A DNA stretch of 64,000 bases from Hawksworthiomyces lignivorus. Lineage: Eukaryota > Ascomycota > Sordariomycetes > Ophiostomatales > Ophiostomataceae. The position numbers and the translations under genes were made by a program. How positions within the stretch are numbered: the first letter of the stretch is position 1; every line of letters starts with the position of its first letter. This document shows positions 45,201 to 58,264 of this stretch, piece after piece. The notes below the pieces were generated by a model that saw only the letters and a program-made list of their open reading frames with translations, had not been told where the DNA came from and did not search any database. The stretch lies in contig NTMA01000028.1 of the NCBI GenBank assembly GCA_002917075.1, forward strand, positions 62,001 to 126,000, written 5' to 3'.

Positions 45201-46528
45201 CTGACATGCATGATGCCCTCGTTGCTGCCATCGTTGGCATTGACAAACAGCTCCTTCCAGTCCGAAGACAACGAGGCAGCGTCGACGGCATAACCGTGGT
45301 TTTGCGAGGTGATGTGGCACCGTCCAGTAACCATGCTTGTGCAAGGGATGTTCTGGCCGCGATTGCCAAACTTCATCTTCGTGGTGCGGGCGCCAGTAGC
45401 GCGGGCGAGAAGCTGGTGGCCCAAGCAGATGCCAAAGACGGGCGTCTGGTTCTTAGACACAACTGCAGAAATGTTTTTCACCGTGCTCTCCATGACAGCA
45501 GGGTCACCGGGGCCATTAGACAGGAACAGGCCGTCGTATTGCCCTTCCTCGGCAGCGCGAGCAATATCATAGTCCCAGGGGCAGACAAGAACTTCGACTC
45601 CGCGCTTCAAGAAACATCTCAGCTGGTTGTATTTCATACCAACATCGAGGCAGAGAATTCGGAGAGGGCGGCCGGACGGGTGCAGCTTGACGGAGACGCT
45701 AGAAGGAGGCTTGTACAGCTTGGGAGCCTTGATAGAAACTAAACGCAGGTGGGAATAAGAATTAGTATGAAGAGGTACGCACGCTGTTTTCCTTGTGATG
45801 TCTGTGGTACAAAACTCACCCTCTGCAACGAGATTCTTCTCGTTTGGATTCACCCAAGGAGTGGTTTCAAAGTAAGAGGCCCAGTTCTGAGCATTATAAG
45901 GCTGAAGCAAAGCGTGGTTGACAGCTAGGGCTTCCTCTTCGGACCGCCTATTAGGAGAGGGAGAGCCATTAGAGCCGTTGGAGCCATTGGTACCATTGGT
46001 CAAGGCAGCTGGGGCAATTCCGCCATTCTCCTTTTCGAGCAGCATGCGGCCCAGCATGCTGCCCTTCTCGCGAATGTGCTTGGTGAGAGCACGGGTGTCG
46101 ACGGCGTGCATGGCGGGAACGCCCTGCTCCTTGAGCCAAGAGCCGAGAGAGGACTTCGCCAGGAAATGCGAGTAGTCCTCGCCGGAATACGAGGCGGTGA
46201 CCAGACCAGCGACGTGAATCTGAGACGACTCGAAGTGAGCAGGCAGGTCGCCGAGCAGCTCGTCAAGCGTCTCGCGCGAGGGCACACCATAGTTGCCAAC
46301 CAGAGTGAAAGTGAGGACCAGAATCTGGCCGCGGTAGGAGGGGTCGGTCAGGGACTCCGGGTAGCCAACCATGCCCGTCTGGAAAACCAGCTCGCCGGCA
46401 ATATTCTTGTTGGCACCGAAGCTGTAGCCCTGGTAGACAAACCCATCTTCGAGCTCAAGACTGACCAGCCTCTCGTCAGCGCTGTCAGAAATGCGGCCCG
46501 AGGCCGGGGCGAAGAGGGTGGCTGTCAT
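39223..46528 (-). CDS. URA2: multifunctional carbamoyl-phosphate synthase / aspartate transcarbamoylase (URA2, pyrABCN type)
   Basis: It catalyses the first two steps of pyrimidine synthesis: glutamine-dependent carbamoyl phosphate formation, then carbamoyl aspartate. Exons on the minus strand: 45820–46528, 43262–45738, 39344–43111 and 39223–39279; 2336 aa. Domains in order: CPSase small subunit with class I GATase (Cys341 in FGICLGHQ, later FHPE); two ATP-grasp synthase halves ([39 protein letters not shown]); an allosteric region, where UTP acts in homologues; a dihydroorotase-like domain (~1550–1860); and ATCase (~2035–2336, [12 protein letters not shown] with STRT at 2084–2087). The dihydroorotase part starts [14 protein letters not shown], lacking the HxH metal pair of active enzymes, as known for fungal URA2. 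The last 57-nt exon restores the ending [18 protein letters not shown]. The first intron (81 bp) has no in-frame stop. Confidence 0.97.
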
Positions 46529-49500
46529 GATTCTACTCTGCTTCCCGAAGGAAAAGAGAGAGCGGAAGGGGGGGAAGGCAGGAAAGAAAACAAGAATGAC
46601 AGGAGACAGAAAAACGCCAGAGATTGAAGAGAGAAAGACAGTAAGACCAGAAAACCGAAAAAAGAAGACGAGAGAGAACTCGAAAACGAGGGTGCAGAGT
46701 GTGTCTCTCGGACGCTTGGACGCCTTTCACGCGGTCTCTAGTCTGTGTTTCTTCCCCAGACGACTGCGAATGCTCATGATACACAGAGCAGTCCGTTGAA
46801 GAAACAGAATTTTCGGAATAGAAAAACGAGGAGAAAAGGCAGACACTTCACAAGCAGAAAAAGAAAAAAAGAAAAAAGTCTTTCCTAGTCAGCTTTTTCT
46901 CGTTCCTCTTACTACATTTTTTTCCAACGGACCCATTCTGGCCAATGACTAACGGTATCGGAGACAACGTCATGGGTCAGACGAACTGTGCCTCTAACCT
47001 AATTTAGACTCATTAATCTAATTTTTCTCTGCAAGAAAATCCTTTTATAGAGTTATATGGGTTTCTAGAATGCCATATGCAATGATCAAAATCCCATGTT
47101 ATTAAATTTTTCCTTTCTTTCCTGGTTAGTCACCCAGTTAGGGCGATATTGTCAATGCACCTACCTTGCCCAAACAAAACGTGGGGGCGCCCTGTGGTTG
47201 GTCAATTCGCGTCAGTTCTCAGCGTTCCCTGCTAGCGCGGGGTCAGCAAAAAATGCAAGAGAGGACCGCGCCCATCAAATAAGCTCTCGCTTACCTGTGC
47301 AGTGCCTATTTTAGCCACTAAGAACCCGTAAAAACAGAAAACATGCCTAGCCAATAGGGCAGTTCTCATGCACTACAGCGTCTCTAAGCCAATTACAGCC
47401 AGCAGCAACAACAATGGATCTGGCTCAACTTGCGGCACCGTGCCGTGATCTGGGGATTGGTAGAGGCAAGTGGAAGGCTGCTGCTAAATCGATGCAGAGG
47501 CAGAGGACAGAGAAACAAGGGGAGATGCACCGATACAACATTCGTGAGATATGCTTACATCATTTTGCAAAATAAGAGTATTAAATTCACCCAATTGAAT
47601 AAATCTGAATAAGTCGGGAAAACGCAAAAGGATTGCTGGGGCTGAAATGCCCGAATGACCGGTCTCTGTCTGGCCGACTCGGGGAGGCGCTACAGACAAA
47701 GGCAAACATAGGGGAGAAGGATCGAGCGAGGCACATTCACGATGCCTTTTTCCTGTCGCTTCTCTTCTCTCGCTGTATGCTAATTGCAATCATGTGATGG
47801 CGACACTATGTCCCTTCGTAAGATACGGCACAAGAAGATCGCGTGAAACACGCAGAGGTGCGACATGGAGCGGAGAGCCCAATCAAAGCAGGAAGCACAT
47901 CGCCTTTCAGCAAACAATCCCGCTGCGATCATTTTCTTCTTCGGGCATCTTCCGACACAGTGACCCCGACTGCTTGGCGTTTTCCTATCGTTCCTCTTTC
48001 TACGCAAGAGATTGATTTTACGAGCATCTTACGGGGTACTGCTTTCAGCTTGCCCTTCCCTCTCACACCCACTTTTCCCACACCGACAATTGCTTGTTGC
48101 AAGAACAGGAAAGGAAAATCTGCACGGCAGCAGCTGCAGAAGGAGATAAATGGCCAAATACGGGGAAAATTCGAGCGAGGGCAGCCACCGCAGCCAATGA
48201 GCGCTGAGCGCAGGACACCTCCAGCTAGCTCTTTTTTTACCACTGCTCCATAGCCGAGTGAAGATGAATCTTCCACTCTCGTCCCGCGTCCTGGCGAGAG
48301 ATGTGCAAATGTGAGACCGGTCGATGCAATTAATATATTCTGCAGAAGGAAATCAAAACGCAAAACGCAAAAATGCAAAAGCAGGCCAGCTCCATGTTTG
48401 ACCACAGGCCGCGCCTCTTTCTTGTTCCCTGGTGCGGATCTTCACCCTGAACAGGGCGGAGGAAGAGTGGAGGGCAATAAGTGAGGTGGAACTGACAAGG
48501 CACGATACGATGAAAGCAAATGAAGTAAATTCGGCTAGGCTAAGCGTCGCCAGATGGAGGAAGAGAATTTAGAAGAATGAGTATCGAGGACATCCAAGAT
48601 GCAAAAGCGACAAAGACCACCGAAACTCGAGGCTATTAGCGTTCTTGTATGTGGATGGGCTTGGCCTGGCAGGTCCCTTTTTTTTAAAGCTGTAGCTACG
48701 CCAAGACAGCGCTTTTCACGAGCTTTCTCGCTGCTCCCAACGCTTGTCTCCTCCAATCATGGAGCTGTGTGCCGCCCAAGTCGATACATTCGCTGGGGGG
48801 TAACGCGGCCACTACGGGATCGATCCAATAAGCAGCAAGCCCGACTTGCATGTGTCTGCCCACCTAATTCAGAAGGGCGTCGGAGGGCACACACCAGGGC
48901 CATTTAGGTTAACCAACGAATGACGCCAAAAAGGCAACCAAGATGTGTTCTTTCAGCATTTTGTAGTCGGTCTGGAGGACTCCTATGCAAGTCAACGGAG
49001 AGTCATATGGCCTTTTGGCACAAGCTGAGACACACCCTCCAACAATCTCCCGAATTATTCTTTTCTCGTGGTCTGCCACACACGAGATAAAGGACTTGGC
49101 CCCAAGATGGTGTGTATCTTTCATCCCTAAGCAATCAAGCACCAATGGAGACCTGACTGGGTCTACGACAAAAGTCTTTGGGCACTTCTGGACACATCGA
49201 ACATGTAGAAATGCGAGTTTCCTCTCTTGGACAGCCTGCCCCTTGTCCCCCCATCTTCTTGTTACTCCTCCCTAGGCAAAACTACACCAAAAATCACCTT
49301 AGTCCTTTTGTCTGTTACCACTACGGACCCTGCATTGTGGCATTTCATTCCATGCACCAGTGCATCCCAGCACCACAGCAAAGAAGTCGAATATTTTGTC
49401 CTACGGCTGCGTTGACCAGCTCCTGTCTTGATCTCTCCGCTCCCCTGCATTGTCTCTCAACCTAAGCACACAATACACCATTCTTCGGCCCCTTGCCGTA

Positions 49501-50300
49501 CGACAATTCTCTGCAAAACATCTCATCCAGCTTCTCATTTCCCTCCGTACGGGGTAGGGACCAGAAAACAGAACAGCCTGCTTGAGGTGCAGCTTGTCAA
49601 GCCAGGGGCACCCCAGTCGGCGAAATAACAGGGATCTGCATCCCGCTGAAACCAGCAGTTCCTGGCGCTGCTGCTGTCTCTTCTGCGCCCCATATGCGAA
49701 CTGCTACGGGCTCTGTTAGCCAAAAACCAATATACTTGCACTAAATTTCTACCGACACCTAAAACGACCTGCCTCACCTTATCGGCCTTATTTTGATAGC
49801 GTTGCCTCCTAGAAACCGTCCCAAACACTATCTCTCAACCGCATCGCGCTTCTCGCGCGTCCCCAAAGGCAAGTCGGCGCTCAGTCGTTTCTCACACACC
49901 CTCCGTTATTATCTCTGCCGGCCCGTGTTATTTCTGCTTTTTGACATTTTCTTTATTTCCTCTCGTCTCTCTCTCTTCCCCTTCCCCGGGCTTTCTCCTC
50001 CCTCTCACCAGCAAACGCGATAGAGATGCACCTCTGAGTCTGCGTTGCCGGTGCTGGCGAGGGATAGCGCACGGTCGTGGTGGATCTGGGTCTCACTGGC
50101 AGCTACATTGGCTTTTGTCGTCACTTTTCAACTGTCGACTCCTCTGCTGCCCTATCGTTCTCCGCCCAAATTTTTTTGCATCTGCATCGCAGTATCTGCA
50201 ACCAGATAGGACAGTAGTCCTCGGCAGTGGTGCCGAAGCCTGATAAGGGCCACGACAAGACAAAAAGCTATAGGGGGCGGCCTCTATCTATAGCAGCATC
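46529..50300. other. divergent intergenic region (3.8 kb)
   Basis: The region lies between the divergently transcribed URA2 and Yvc1-like genes and holds both promoters. Purine-rich plus strand directly upstream of URA2 (46,550–46,690). T/C-rich sequence near 49,920–50,010 before the channel gene. No convincing gene seen; open frames are short and lack family motifs. Confidence 0.55.
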
Positions 50301-53300
50301 ATGTTCTCAATGCTTCTGCGAGCTGCACATGGCAGACGGCCGTCCGGAGTTCAACTGCGCCCAGATTCGGACCCTGGTTTCGGCCCAAGTCTCAATCCAC
50401 CCGCAAATGCACAGGATCAGGATCCAAGTCCAGGTCCAGCAACCTCTAGAACATACGCTCAGCTGCGTCACGCGACTGCCGACTTCACAGAAGCAGATGA
50501 TGATGAGGACGACTCTAATGGTGATAATGCGGAAACCGGCTTTTATGCCGGCGGCCACCACCAAGAGAACGAGGACGGCGAACGTCGCTCTTCCCATGTT
50601 CTTCCTCTTTTCTCTGCATCGCACCTTGGTAGGCAGCTTTTGTCTTATTGTTTATTCAGCCTACTAGGCACTGACCACCAAACTAGATTCGCTTCCTGTT
50701 TACAGCATAGTGCATGCGATAAGAATTATCGTACAAGCGCGCACAGAAACAACGCTCACATGGGAACAGCTGCGCTCACCTCAAGTCTCGCAATTTCTGG
50801 TGAAGCCTATGCAGCAACAAATTCGAGCTCAGCATTTCTCTCGTGCCACGCTGTATGCCCTCATGGTCAACTGCCTTCAGTTTGCTAAGGAGGGTCAGTT
50901 CTATCCTGGTAATGCTGGCACCAGTAATACGCGAGCCAAGGTCTGCGAGCTGCTGGCCATCAAACTCCTCAAAGAATACACTACCCGCGAGCTTATCGAT
51001 GCCCTCTCTTACGACTTCAACCCTCTACAGGGGCTCCCTGGTGGGAGTCAGTCACAACAAGCCTCCTCCGCCGGACTTTCTCGTGAAGGGCGCCATCAGA
51101 GACTTATTCCCACCGCCCGTATTTCAACGCTTGAGGTTGCTATTCGCGCCTCCGCCAAGCATTTTCTGGCACATCCTCTTGTTGTGCAACAACTCGAGGC
51201 TATATGGAATGGTGCAATTAGCTTTTACTCATCTGCCGATTCACTCCATCGCAATAATGGTAAAGCTCCCGCTGCGCCCTTCTCTGCTGCCGCCCCAGCA
51301 AGCGGAGCGTGGGGGCGCCGAGGAGAGGCTTCACATGGACTTCGCAGGCGAGGAAGTGGCCACGATGCCCTGACGCCACTTCTTGGATTAGCCAGCCAAC
51401 CCCATGGTGGATACCACGGGCAGCAGCAGTCGAAGATGAAAGAAGAGCAAGGTCGAGCTCAGGCACACAATTCTCCACCAGCGCAGTTATCCTATCGGCG
51501 AAATGTTACCTTGTATGATCCGCGCAACGCATCTCTCTTCAAGTTGTCACGCCTTCGTGTGCCCCGATACCGCCAGTTCTTGTCGACGTGCTCTCTGGCT
51601 GTGCTAATCGGTCTCTTCCTTGCCGTCCTCGTGGAGCACTCCAATCGTATTACCTCCCTCGAGCTTATTTTCTGGTTTTGGAGTGCTGGTTTCATGCTAG
51701 ATGAGCTTGTCGGCTTCAATGAACAGGGCTTTTCGCTCTATATCATGAGCTTCTGGAACATTTTCGATCTGGGTATTCTCCTGCTGCTTATCTTCTACTA
51801 TTCGCTGCGCATCTGTGGCGTTTTTCTCGCGGATGCGCAGCGCTGGAATGACAGCGCCTACGACATACTCGCTGCGAATGCCATCTTGCTTCTTCCGCGC
51901 ATCTTCAGTGTTCTTGACCACTATCAGTACTTTTCCCAATTGCTGATCGCGTTCCGCCTGATGGCTGTGGATCTAGCCGCCGTCTTTATTCTGATATTAG
52001 TGTCTTGCTCTGGTTTTTTCGTTTTCTTCACTCTCTCTCGAACTGAGAATGATCCCAGCGACGTTGCTTATAAGATCTTCCAACTGCTAATGGGCTTCAC
52101 GCCGGCAGCATGGGAAGTGTGAGTTTTTCCCAGTCTGACTCTATTTTTCTAGCTTCGAAATTTCACTTGTCTGACTTGCTTCTCTTATCAGATGGCCTAC
52201 GTACAATTTTCTGGGCAAGACATTGATGGCCCTCTTCTTGATTATTTGTCATTTCGTCGTCGTGTAAGTCGAAAAGCAATAGCGTATGGACAAGCTCCCT
52301 AGGTGAGGCCTGCTAACTTTTGTTCAGGACGATTCTCATCACTGTTTTGACCAACTCATTCATGGCTATAGCCTCTAATGCCAATGAGGAGCATCAGTTT
52401 CTTTTTGCTATCAACACCATATCTATGGTGAAGAACGACGCTCTGTTCTCATACATCGCGCCAACTAATATATTTGCATGGGTGCTGATGCCTCTTCGAT
52501 ATCTCATGCCACTTCATCATTTTGTCGCCCTGAACAGGCTGGTCATCAAGGTCACTCACTTCCCGCTGCTCTTCGGCATATTCGTCTACGAAAAGTTTTT
52601 CCTTGCTCCATTTATGTATGAGCCGACGGACCTGATCGACAACCCCCGCCGGGCAAGAAATCGTGGTGTGTCCCTCGCCGATCCAGGCAACCGGTCTGTT
52701 ATATTCAGTCCAAGCATTCGCGTCCGGGAGGAGTCTGTTGCTGGCTTCCAGAAAGATCGCGCGCTAGAGGAACTCTTTCGCAGAGTTCCAGACACATCGA
52801 CCTTGCGGACACAAAGGCGGAATGAGCGACGCAAGACGCAGACAGCAATCCGCAACTGGATGGATCAGAACGACGGCATTGTTGGCTCTCCGCACAATTA
52901 CTCAGCCATGAATGACAGACTAGATAACGAATGGCAACGGAGGGTGAGTGTGAGCCGAGATCGCGCTGGCTCGCAAAGGTTCCGACATGTGCCCGAGGTG
53001 CGCTCTACTGCAAGCGACCCTGCCGACCTTCTTTCCGTCTCCGCCATGCCCCTGTTTTCTCGGGACCCGGCCGCGTTCGAAAATGCAGATGTATTGCAAG
53101 GTCCATTTGAGGCGGCATTCAAAGACCATACGGATGCTGAGGGAGACGATGAACTAGTGACCAATGACGAGGACGAAGAGAATACGACCAACACAGGTGG
53201 ACATGGCCTTACTCCATTGCATTCCAAAGACGAGAATCCGCGCCAAGACGGGGAGGATGATGAAGAGGAAGACGATTACTTCGCTACGCCAACTGCATCC

Positions 53301-54395
53301 CGTTTTTTGAATGTTGCGGCTCGATCTCCTCAGTCTACACAAGACCAGGAGGAGGTGGGGGAAGAAGAGGCTGGGCCGGTGAGAGTCGGACAACGTATGG
53401 ATCAGATTGCTGCTGCAAGGAGCCCTCCAAAACCTGCTCCTCGTCAAGCGTTACACTCGAGAGCCTTATCGACCAATACCATTCTGTACAATCCGCCCAA
53501 TGCAGATTCGGGTGACGAAGCGATTCCGCTGCGTCAATCGCCAGGCACAATGTTCTCACCTCCATCTCCAAAGCCTGTTCCACAGCCATTCCGAGCCAAG
53601 CCCTTAACAAGCCGGTACACCAGCCCCGTGTCTGGCACGCCCACAAGCGGACATCGGTCGCCTCGGAAGTCTGCAAACCAGGGAGCGGCTCTGCCACGGT
53701 CCATTCATCCTCCTCGGGAACAGGCGCAGTCGGCGGCCAGCCGCGCTACCGCGATCTTTAACAGCGCAGCGATGTTGGATACGCCAGTCCGACGGGCGCA
53801 GCGGCGCATGTCCTCATTTGATATGGGCACGGATGCGCAGTCCGAGCTGACCTCCGCCGTAGGCCCAATGGGAGATGATGGCACATTTGGCGGCGCATTG
53901 CCGGGTAGTTTTACGTCTCAGCTGGCCTTGGCCACGGCAATCAACAATGCGCGCGCGACCGGCGAGACCGACCGAGACAGAGACCGGATGAGTCGGCTGG
54001 TGTTGGCAAGGATGAAGACACTAGAGGAGAGTTTCACGGACGTAGTGCGGGAGCTTCGACTACTGCAGCAGCAGCAACAACAGCACTCGGAGAGAATGAC
54101 AAGTGGACATGCCAGCAGTGTTTCCAACTCGGATGGCGAAGCCGACAGGACGCCTCGGTCTGTCCAGAGCGCCAGCAGAATTCCGAGAGCGGTTGCGATT
54201 CATACCGCGGGTGTTGGGTCACCATCTCCTAGCAAACAAAAACGTGCTGCTGGAGGAGAATCCGGCGGCGAACGACATGCTAGGGTGATTTCTGGCGGTG
54301 GCGGTGAAGGAGATAGCCACGGACGACGAGCAAAGGGGAAGGAGGTGGAGCGACCCGTCATTCACAACTCAGCTGATGACGGCAAACTTCTTTAA
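50301..54395 (+). CDS. YVC1: Yvc1-like TRP-type cation channel (vacuolar calcium release)
   Basis: Probably a vacuolar-membrane TRP-family channel releasing Ca2+ on osmotic or mechanical stress, as known for yeast Yvc1. Exons: 50301–50628, 50687–52118, 52192–52263 and 52328–54395 (introns 58, 73, 64 bp); 1299 aa. The cytosolic N-terminal region shows the family blocks DSLPVYSIVHAIRIIVQARTE-type and FAKEGQFYPGNAG. Membrane helices run from about residue 405 (FLSTCSLAVLIGLFLAVLVEH; ISFWF-type helices; NIFDLGILLLLIFYYSLRI; LLIAFRLMAVDLAAVFILILVSCSGFFVFF). A pore segment (IFQLLMGFTPAAWEVW, about 573–588) and a last helix (ICHFVVVTILITVLTNSFM, to about 623) follow. The C-terminal ~600 residues are long, acidic, Ser/Pro/Gln-rich and disordered, making the protein almost twice the yeast length (675 aa). 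Acidic patches (EDDEEEDDY-type) there resemble those tied to calcium response in Yvc1. Confidence 0.92.
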
Positions 54396-55576
54396 GAGCT
54401 GCGGCTCTATAATTTCGTTTGCTGGGAGGCAAACTCGAGGAGGAAAGCATTACTTACTCGGCGACAGAAGAAGAGAGACTGGACTGGTTCCGCGCCGATA
54501 TTTGTTTCAGCATGTTTTCATTCGTATTTGTGTTTTTATTTGTGCTGGTCCTCTTTTCTTTTTGGAAATTAATAGGCTGTGATCAGGGGGGTTTACTTTG
54601 CATCACAGGATCTGCACGATCTGGGCGTTTTGGGCATTCCAGGTTGATTTGCATTTGTTTGTTGTATCCCATTTATATGTTGTGTTACCTCTTTACCACC
54701 AGAGCCGTCGATTAGGTTTTTTGGGCCGGAAGCATCTAAGTGCTTTGTTCTCAATTCTATTTTATTTTACTTTCATTTTTGGCGTATCTCGTGTTTTTGC
54801 GTCGTTTTGACTATTTGACATCACATTCCAAGATTGGCACATCTTCCCTCCCACTTATGTATTTTAGGACAACATCAGAGTGAACTGGCTTATTATTCCT
54901 GCATTAGCTGATGCTTTCTGCACCTTTTAAACCCCGATATCAACGGCAGCCTAAGTTACCAATTGTCCGGATGTGCCGTTAGCCCGAATTCAGTTGCCGA
55001 GCCGAGTTTGTCCCTTGTCAATTTTATCTAACGATACCGACCAACTCTATCAACACAGTGCTACCTTTCCAAGATTCCCAGTCTGGAAGAGAGCAAGACC
55101 ACAAAGCAGAAAATTGTAACCGTAGCGAAGGCAAGATGACATCCATAAGCGTAGTTGAGGCAAACATTAGAAGGAGTACGCGACCGCAAAATCAACCCCG
55201 CCTAGAAAACGCCGAAAGTAAAAATAAAAATCCAAAGTGTTGTGAGTCTTCGCCATAAACCACTATCTAGATTCCGCATCTCTCGAACCTTGAGTCTCTT
55301 CTCGCAGGTAAATCACTTGTCTGGTCGTTGTATTCCAAAGTTCTGCCGTTATGTCGTGTAGGTACTTTTCATTTCATTCTAGATTCGTCATCGTACGATA
55401 TTCGCATGTTTTCGGACATGCAAGGGGCATTCGGGTTTTGGGGCATTTTCAATGTCGTTCGGGTGTGTTCTCCCACCATTTTCTTCCATTCTCCTCCAGC
55501 TCCCCACTTATTTTCGGACTCATCGGCTGTTCGCGTTGCTCCGATGCGGAGGTGGCACCCCGGTGCCTTGGGATGC
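54396..55576. other. convergent intergenic region
   Basis: 1.2 kb between the Yvc1-like gene and the 3' end of the small membrane-protein gene. AT-rich; no gene seen. Confidence 0.6.
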
Positions 55577-55931
55577 TCAGATGCCGCCGCCGCTCCGGTC
55601 GACGCTCACGTAGAGGTTCGGCAGCGCTGCGCTGCCGGCCGCCCCAGCCGATGCGGCTTCTGCTGTGCGCGTCCGCTGCTGGGCCAGCTCGTTGGCCCGC
55701 AGGGCATTGGCCTGGTACCGCACGGTCAGGCCGAGGCAGGCGGCGGCGGCGGCGGTGACCACGGCGGCAGTGCGAAGGCGGCTGCAAACCGAAGCGGAAC
55801 TTGTTAGCAAAAATGACGTCGCAAAAAAAAAAAAAAAAAGGCCCACCCGCCAATTAAAAAGAAAAGAATAGGCCAAGGCAGCAAGGGACTACAAGATGAG
55901 CGAGAACGTACTTGGGAGTGATGGACGGCAT
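55577..55931 (-). CDS. small Ala-rich single-pass membrane protein, 73 aa
   Basis: Exons on the minus strand: 55912–55931 (20 nt, MPSITP plus two bases) and 55577–55778, joined over a 133-bp GT-AG intron. The product is 73 residues. One hydrophobic Ala-rich helix follows a basic start (RLRTAAVVTAAAAACLGL), then a helical polar segment (ANELAQQRTRTAEAAS), then a short C-terminal tail ending VDRSGGGI. The layout (short basic N-terminus, one helix near the start) is like small mitochondrial inner- or outer-membrane proteins, but I do not recognise a family. Support comes from clean splice sites, GC3-rich codons and the phase-correct join. The A-run at 55,826–55,841 lies inside the intron. Confidence 0.6.
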
Positions 55932-57925
55932 GGTATTTCTCTGCGCTTATCGATATCTTTGTGCTACACTCTTGTCTCTGTTGGCTCCTGCAGGGTTCCT
56001 CTCAGTTTGAAGCAGGAAGAAACGGTTCGGCGTTGGTAAGAAAATCAGAGGAATTCTCCAGACGGTGAAGTCTGACAGTCGGATGTTTGACGTAATTATT
56101 TTTATGTTGTCCTTTTACACGTATTTACTGGCATTAGTTGTAAAGAGGGGAATGCTCGACGACGTAATCAGAGGGATGGTCGCAGATCAGAAATAAAAAA
56201 AAAAGATAAGAAAATGTGCAGGGAGGGAAAAGGAAAAGGATCGACAACTTTTCTAGTTTTCTAAAGAGCTTCCCCAGGTAGGCAGTCCTTCCTTTCTTCT
56301 CTCTTGGAGCAGGGGAAGCTTCCCCTTGTGGCCCTGCGGATCCGCTGCGAGTTTCTGCGCTCTGGGGGCGGTCAGAGACGGAGAGGGGAGAGCTTGGTCG
56401 CGTGCTCTCGCCACCCTCAATTGGCTGACGAGCCTTAGCCCGATTTTGGTCTCGGTCTAGGCCAGGTCCAGTCCCTGCGAGTCTGTGTATCTCTCTTTGT
56501 CTCCCCTTCTGCGTCTCAGACCGATCCGATAGGGATAGCTAGGTGGAACGAGTGTACGTGTAGCGGTAGAGAGTGGCGGAGTGGCCACAGCTGCTTTGTT
56601 TGACGGGCCGCTTTCGCCGCGCGAAGACGGAGATGATTGCACCATCTCCCACATATTTACTGCTAAAATCTTGCGGCCAGCGGACTATGCTTACATGTCC
56701 CTACCGCTTCGTCGGTGACGGACTGGTTTGGCTACAGTCCCGCCAAGGGGCCTCGCAAATCTGGCGTCGGAAACATTACCTTCCTCATACAGAATGCAGA
56801 CCCAGGGCAGGGCGTGCAGTAGCACGACATGACTACTCTCGGCCGACTCCGCATTTTGGGCTTGGGCTCTTCTGGAGCAGCGCTGCAAGACCCTCAGCTA
56901 ACCTGGCGGACTGCAGAACGGCGCCGGGGCGGGATGTGCCAAAAACGGAGATTGGTTTCTTGGCGTGCCTTTTAGCCCTCCTCACCACTCTGCAGGCCAA
57001 TGGCAAGGACATGACTGAAACCAGAACATTTGTTTTCTAAACCTACAAGATAGCCATGAATATGCCAGAAAATAGAAGGAAGCTCTCCGATCTGGTCAAT
57101 ACTGAAACGTTTCAATAATGCCCTAAAGCGGTATCATGTAGTAAAGTATATTTAGACATCTAGTGAAAAGATTATTTCATCGCCCAATAGGGCCATGGCT
57201 GCCCGTTGAGGCGAAAGGACAAAGATACAAAAAGAAGCGAAGAGACGGAATCCGCATTGTGGCGAGCATAGTTAAACACCATCTTGCGAGGAACATTAGC
57301 TATTCATAATGAGTTATAAAGAATCAAAAACAAGTAAAACATACGTCTTATACAGTTGTGCGCAGAACTACCTTCAACCACGCGTTGCTCAGCTGCAGCG
57401 TTCACCTGGAAGTCGACGCCAAAATTGCACGCGAACTGAATGTACTCGAAGTCGTCGGCAACCGTGTTGAAGAGCACAGCGGGGCTGATAACGCGTCCGA
57501 GAATACCGGCTATGGTCAAGTGCTTAGTTGACAAGAACTTTATTGTGAGGAAATGAGATGATTCCAGGAAAGATAGAATACAGCCAGGCTAGGGACTGGT
57601 TTTATTATTAGATAATGACCGTAGCTATTTCTATGTTTCCAAGCGCAGAGTCCAATTAAACTAGCAGTTTGTGTACGGATTAAATGAAGAAAGCTTAATC
57701 AGGCGATGATGATAATCTCGGGTGAACGAGGGTTTCTAGGTGCCCAACTGATGCTCAATTTTTATAAGTGGTAGGCGTGGTTCTAATGCGAGCCTTGCCG
57801 TGGGGTCTTATTCCTACGCATTGCAGCTCCTTGAGCACACTCCGTGCTAACTTTTGCCAATCGCAGTCGAAGTTGAAAGCCCCTCGTCGTAATGCCACCA
57901 ATTATTCGTTTTAACGGCTGACAAT
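55932..57925. other. intergenic region (2.0 kb)
   Basis: No confident gene. It includes the upstream region of the small membrane-protein gene, then progressively AT-richer DNA towards the HET relic. A minus-strand frame at 57,304–57,534 (containing FEYIQFACNFGVDFQVNAAAEQ) has protein-like composition and could be another decayed gene fragment; I cannot assign it. Confidence 0.45.
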
Positions 57926-58264
57926 ATGTGGATGGTGTCCAGCCTTAACATCATGCAGTCTTCGATTATTGGTACCGGTGCTATTCTTCTTGATCCATTT
58001 CCGTTATCAGCCTCAAACACATCTTCGATTCCGATACTTCTCCAACCCGCTCTGCTGCCTCATTACCAAGGCTATGACATCGAATACCGCGGTGCATGGA
58101 TCACTTGGAATTCAGACAATTTGATGTGGCTACCGTCAGAGTATCGGCCTGAGGAGTCGGCCGTCGCCGGAGCAGCGATGGCCCTCGGCTATTCGTCGGG
58201 GCGGGTGTTGATCTTCCAGTTCTCGGAAGAGCCAAAAGTGAGGCAACTTAAACTTGATCTTTGA
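57926..58264 (+). pseudogene. C-terminal tail of a fungal NLR-type WD40 protein (relic)
   Basis: The open frame ends at TGA 58262–58264. The part from His 58061 on has the signature of the last, divergent WD40-like unit of HET/NACHT-WD40 proteins: an ITWNSDNLMWLPSEYRP segment followed by SAVAGAAMALGYSSGRVLIFQF. No preceding WD40 repeats, NACHT or HET domain is found upstream on this strand, so it is an isolated fragment. It points in the opposite direction to the HET–WD40 relic 350 bp away, suggesting an inversion or two independent relics. Recognition rests on memory of the pattern, hence moderate confidence. Confidence 0.5.

Noticed and set aside
57304..57534. 76-codon minus-strand frame as a gene
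   Set aside because: Protein-like in part but too short, with no start context or splice partners; kept only as a possible fragment.
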